DNA of 64,000 nucleotides from Saccharothrix sp. S26 (GTDB lineage: Bacteria; Actinomycetota; Actinomycetes; Mycobacteriales; Pseudonocardiaceae): positions 310,001 through 374,000 of the forward strand of contig NZ_JAJUWT010000001.1 in the NCBI RefSeq assembly GCF_021390395.1, in the 5' to 3' direction. The notes under the pieces were generated by a model, which saw only the letters and a program-made list of their open reading frames with translations, ran no database searches and had not been told where the DNA came from. Each line of letters opens with the position of its first letter. Within the stretch, counting starts at the first letter, position 1. The translations under genes were made by a program, and so were the position numbers. This document shows positions 63,181 through 64,000 of the stretch, piece by piece.

Positions 63181-64000
63181 TGTCCATCAAGACGACCGTG
63201 CGCCGCACCGTGACCACCGCCCTCGCCGCCGCCGTGCTCGCCCCCGTCCTCACGCTGCTCTCCGCGGGCTCCGCCGTCGCCGACGCCCGCACGGACATCC
63301 GCGACCTGGCCAGAGCGAACCTCGGCAAGCAGACGTGCAGTACCAACAGCCTGGGAGGCGTCGGCTACATGGACTCCTGCCGGATGGCCCACGCGTGGTG
63401 CGCCGACTTCGCCCGGTGGGTGTGGGGCAGGGCGGGCCTCTACACCGACCGCCTGACCCCCGCCGCGGGCAGCTTCTACCTCTACGGCGCCAACAACGGC
63501 ACGCTGCACACCGACGCCGGCTACGTGCCGCAGATCGGTGACGCCGTGGTGCTGAACTACCAGGGCAACGGCTACGCCGACCACGTCTCCATCGTCGACG
63601 CCGTCACCGCGACCTCGATGACCACGATCAACGGCAACTCCGGCGCCAGCGGGCCCACCACCTCGTCGGTGCAGTACGCCACCGGCGGCCACCGGGTCGG
63701 CCAGTACATCGGCGGCCAGCGGATCTCGGCGTTCGTCAGCCCGGCGGGCACCGGCTCCACCCCGGCGCTGACCAAGCGCCTGGGCATCCTCGGTGGCGGC
63801 GGCGCCGTCACCGGCAAGCAGGGCGAGCTGAACGCCGGGTGGACCCCGGTGCACGGCGGCGGCATCGTGCAGGCGAAGTTCGACGGCGACATGGTCGGCG
63901 TGGTCGACGCGGGCGGCACCCTGTACGTGAAGCAGGGCGACATGTACCAGGAGTGGTTCCCCCAGACCGGCAACGTGAAGGACTTCGCGCTCGAGTCCGC
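63181..64000 (+). CDS. Secreted CHAP-domain hydrolase with C-terminal lectin-like repeats (cut by window end)
   Basis: At least 273 residues, open to the window edge. Signal peptide cleaved near residue 35 (AVADA). The CHAP domain (about 36-195) has catalytic Cys in WCADFARWVW (about 74), His in GYADHVSIVDAV (about 137) and the Asn motif INGNSG, so it should be a peptidoglycan amidase or endopeptidase. From about 200 the same 37-residue repeats as in the previous protein appear (RLGILGGGGAVTGKQGELNAGW; DMVGVVDAGGTLYVKQGDMYQEW); two are visible and more probably follow. ATG 63181 with GAGAGGGA upstream; probably cotranscribed with the GH19-like gene. Confidence 0.88.

Overview
The window is about 73% GC with strong third-position GC bias, frequent GTG starts, ESX/EspG and DUF3558-type genes, a proline-utilisation pair under a PucR-type regulator, an NAD-glutamate dehydrogenase of the 180-kDa class and many LacI, SARP and TetR regulators. 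This fits a filamentous actinomycete of the family Pseudonocardiaceae (Saccharothrix, Lentzea or Actinosynnema-like). I infer the genus from protein flavour only. The window looks chromosomal. I see no phage, insertion sequence, CRISPR array or rRNA; there is one tRNA.

Layout. 1-2.0 kb: the 3' part of a secF gene and a lactate 2-monooxygenase. 2.0-5.2 kb: a four-gene minus-strand type VII secretion substrate operon (small secreted-type protein, DUF3558 lipoprotein, PPE-like protein, EspG chaperone). 5.3-11.5 kb: a squalene-cyclase-fold protein, an AraC regulator, a secreted GH16 beta-glucanase with a LacI-type operator, a family A DNA polymerase and an ATPase/TPR protein. 11.4-15.7 kb: proline catabolism (proline dehydrogenase, P5C dehydrogenase) divergent from a PucR regulator. 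15.7-18.8 kb: fatty acid desaturase, YidC plus DUF6412, a uridine-kinase-like protein and a DUF402 protein. 18.8-25.0 kb: a GAF regulator divergent from an aldehyde dehydrogenase that lacks catalytic segments, a GH20 hexosaminidase with a DasR-like site, and a CYTH-CHAD protein. 25.1-32.9 kb: a coiled-coil protein, a secreted HNH nuclease, an iron-box-controlled formyltransferase and divergent amidohydrolase, an unknown gene with a DNA-damage promoter, a DUF574 methyltransferase, an HTH protein and tRNA-Arg(UCU). 33.1-41 kb: LacI/MFS pair, lipoprotein, CopD-CtaG fusion, DrrAB-type exporter with its TetR regulator, and a second SSB. 41.3-52 kb: EttA, a 1274-residue repeat protein and NAD-glutamate dehydrogenase. 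52-56.4 kb: a starch cluster (secreted alpha-amylase, cytoplasmic alpha-glucosidase, LacI regulator). 56.4-64 kb: a winged-helix protein, a thioesterase, an unknown protein, a SARP regulator, and two secreted hydrolases that share a lectin-like repeat domain (the last is cut by the window edge).

How it works together. Much of the window handles polymer breakdown and carbon/nitrogen supply: beta-glucan (GH16), chitin/N-acetylglucosamine (GH20, GH19-like), starch (GH13 pair), proline and glutamate. Several units carry recognisable operators: TGAGAGCGCTCTCA for GH16, a GGTC-N2-GACC site for GH20, ACTTGC repeats for amylase, 11-bp-period repeats for the GH19-like gene, IdeR-type boxes for the formyltransferase, and paired palindromes for the TetR/ABC unit. 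At least eleven genes have a TANNNT-type -10 element 6-8 nt before the start codon, so leaderless transcription seems common and was used to choose several starts. The strongest unexplained item is the 209-residue gene at 29548-30177: a LexA box and a PafBC/RecA-NDp-like promoter precede it, so it should be a DNA-damage response gene of unknown function.
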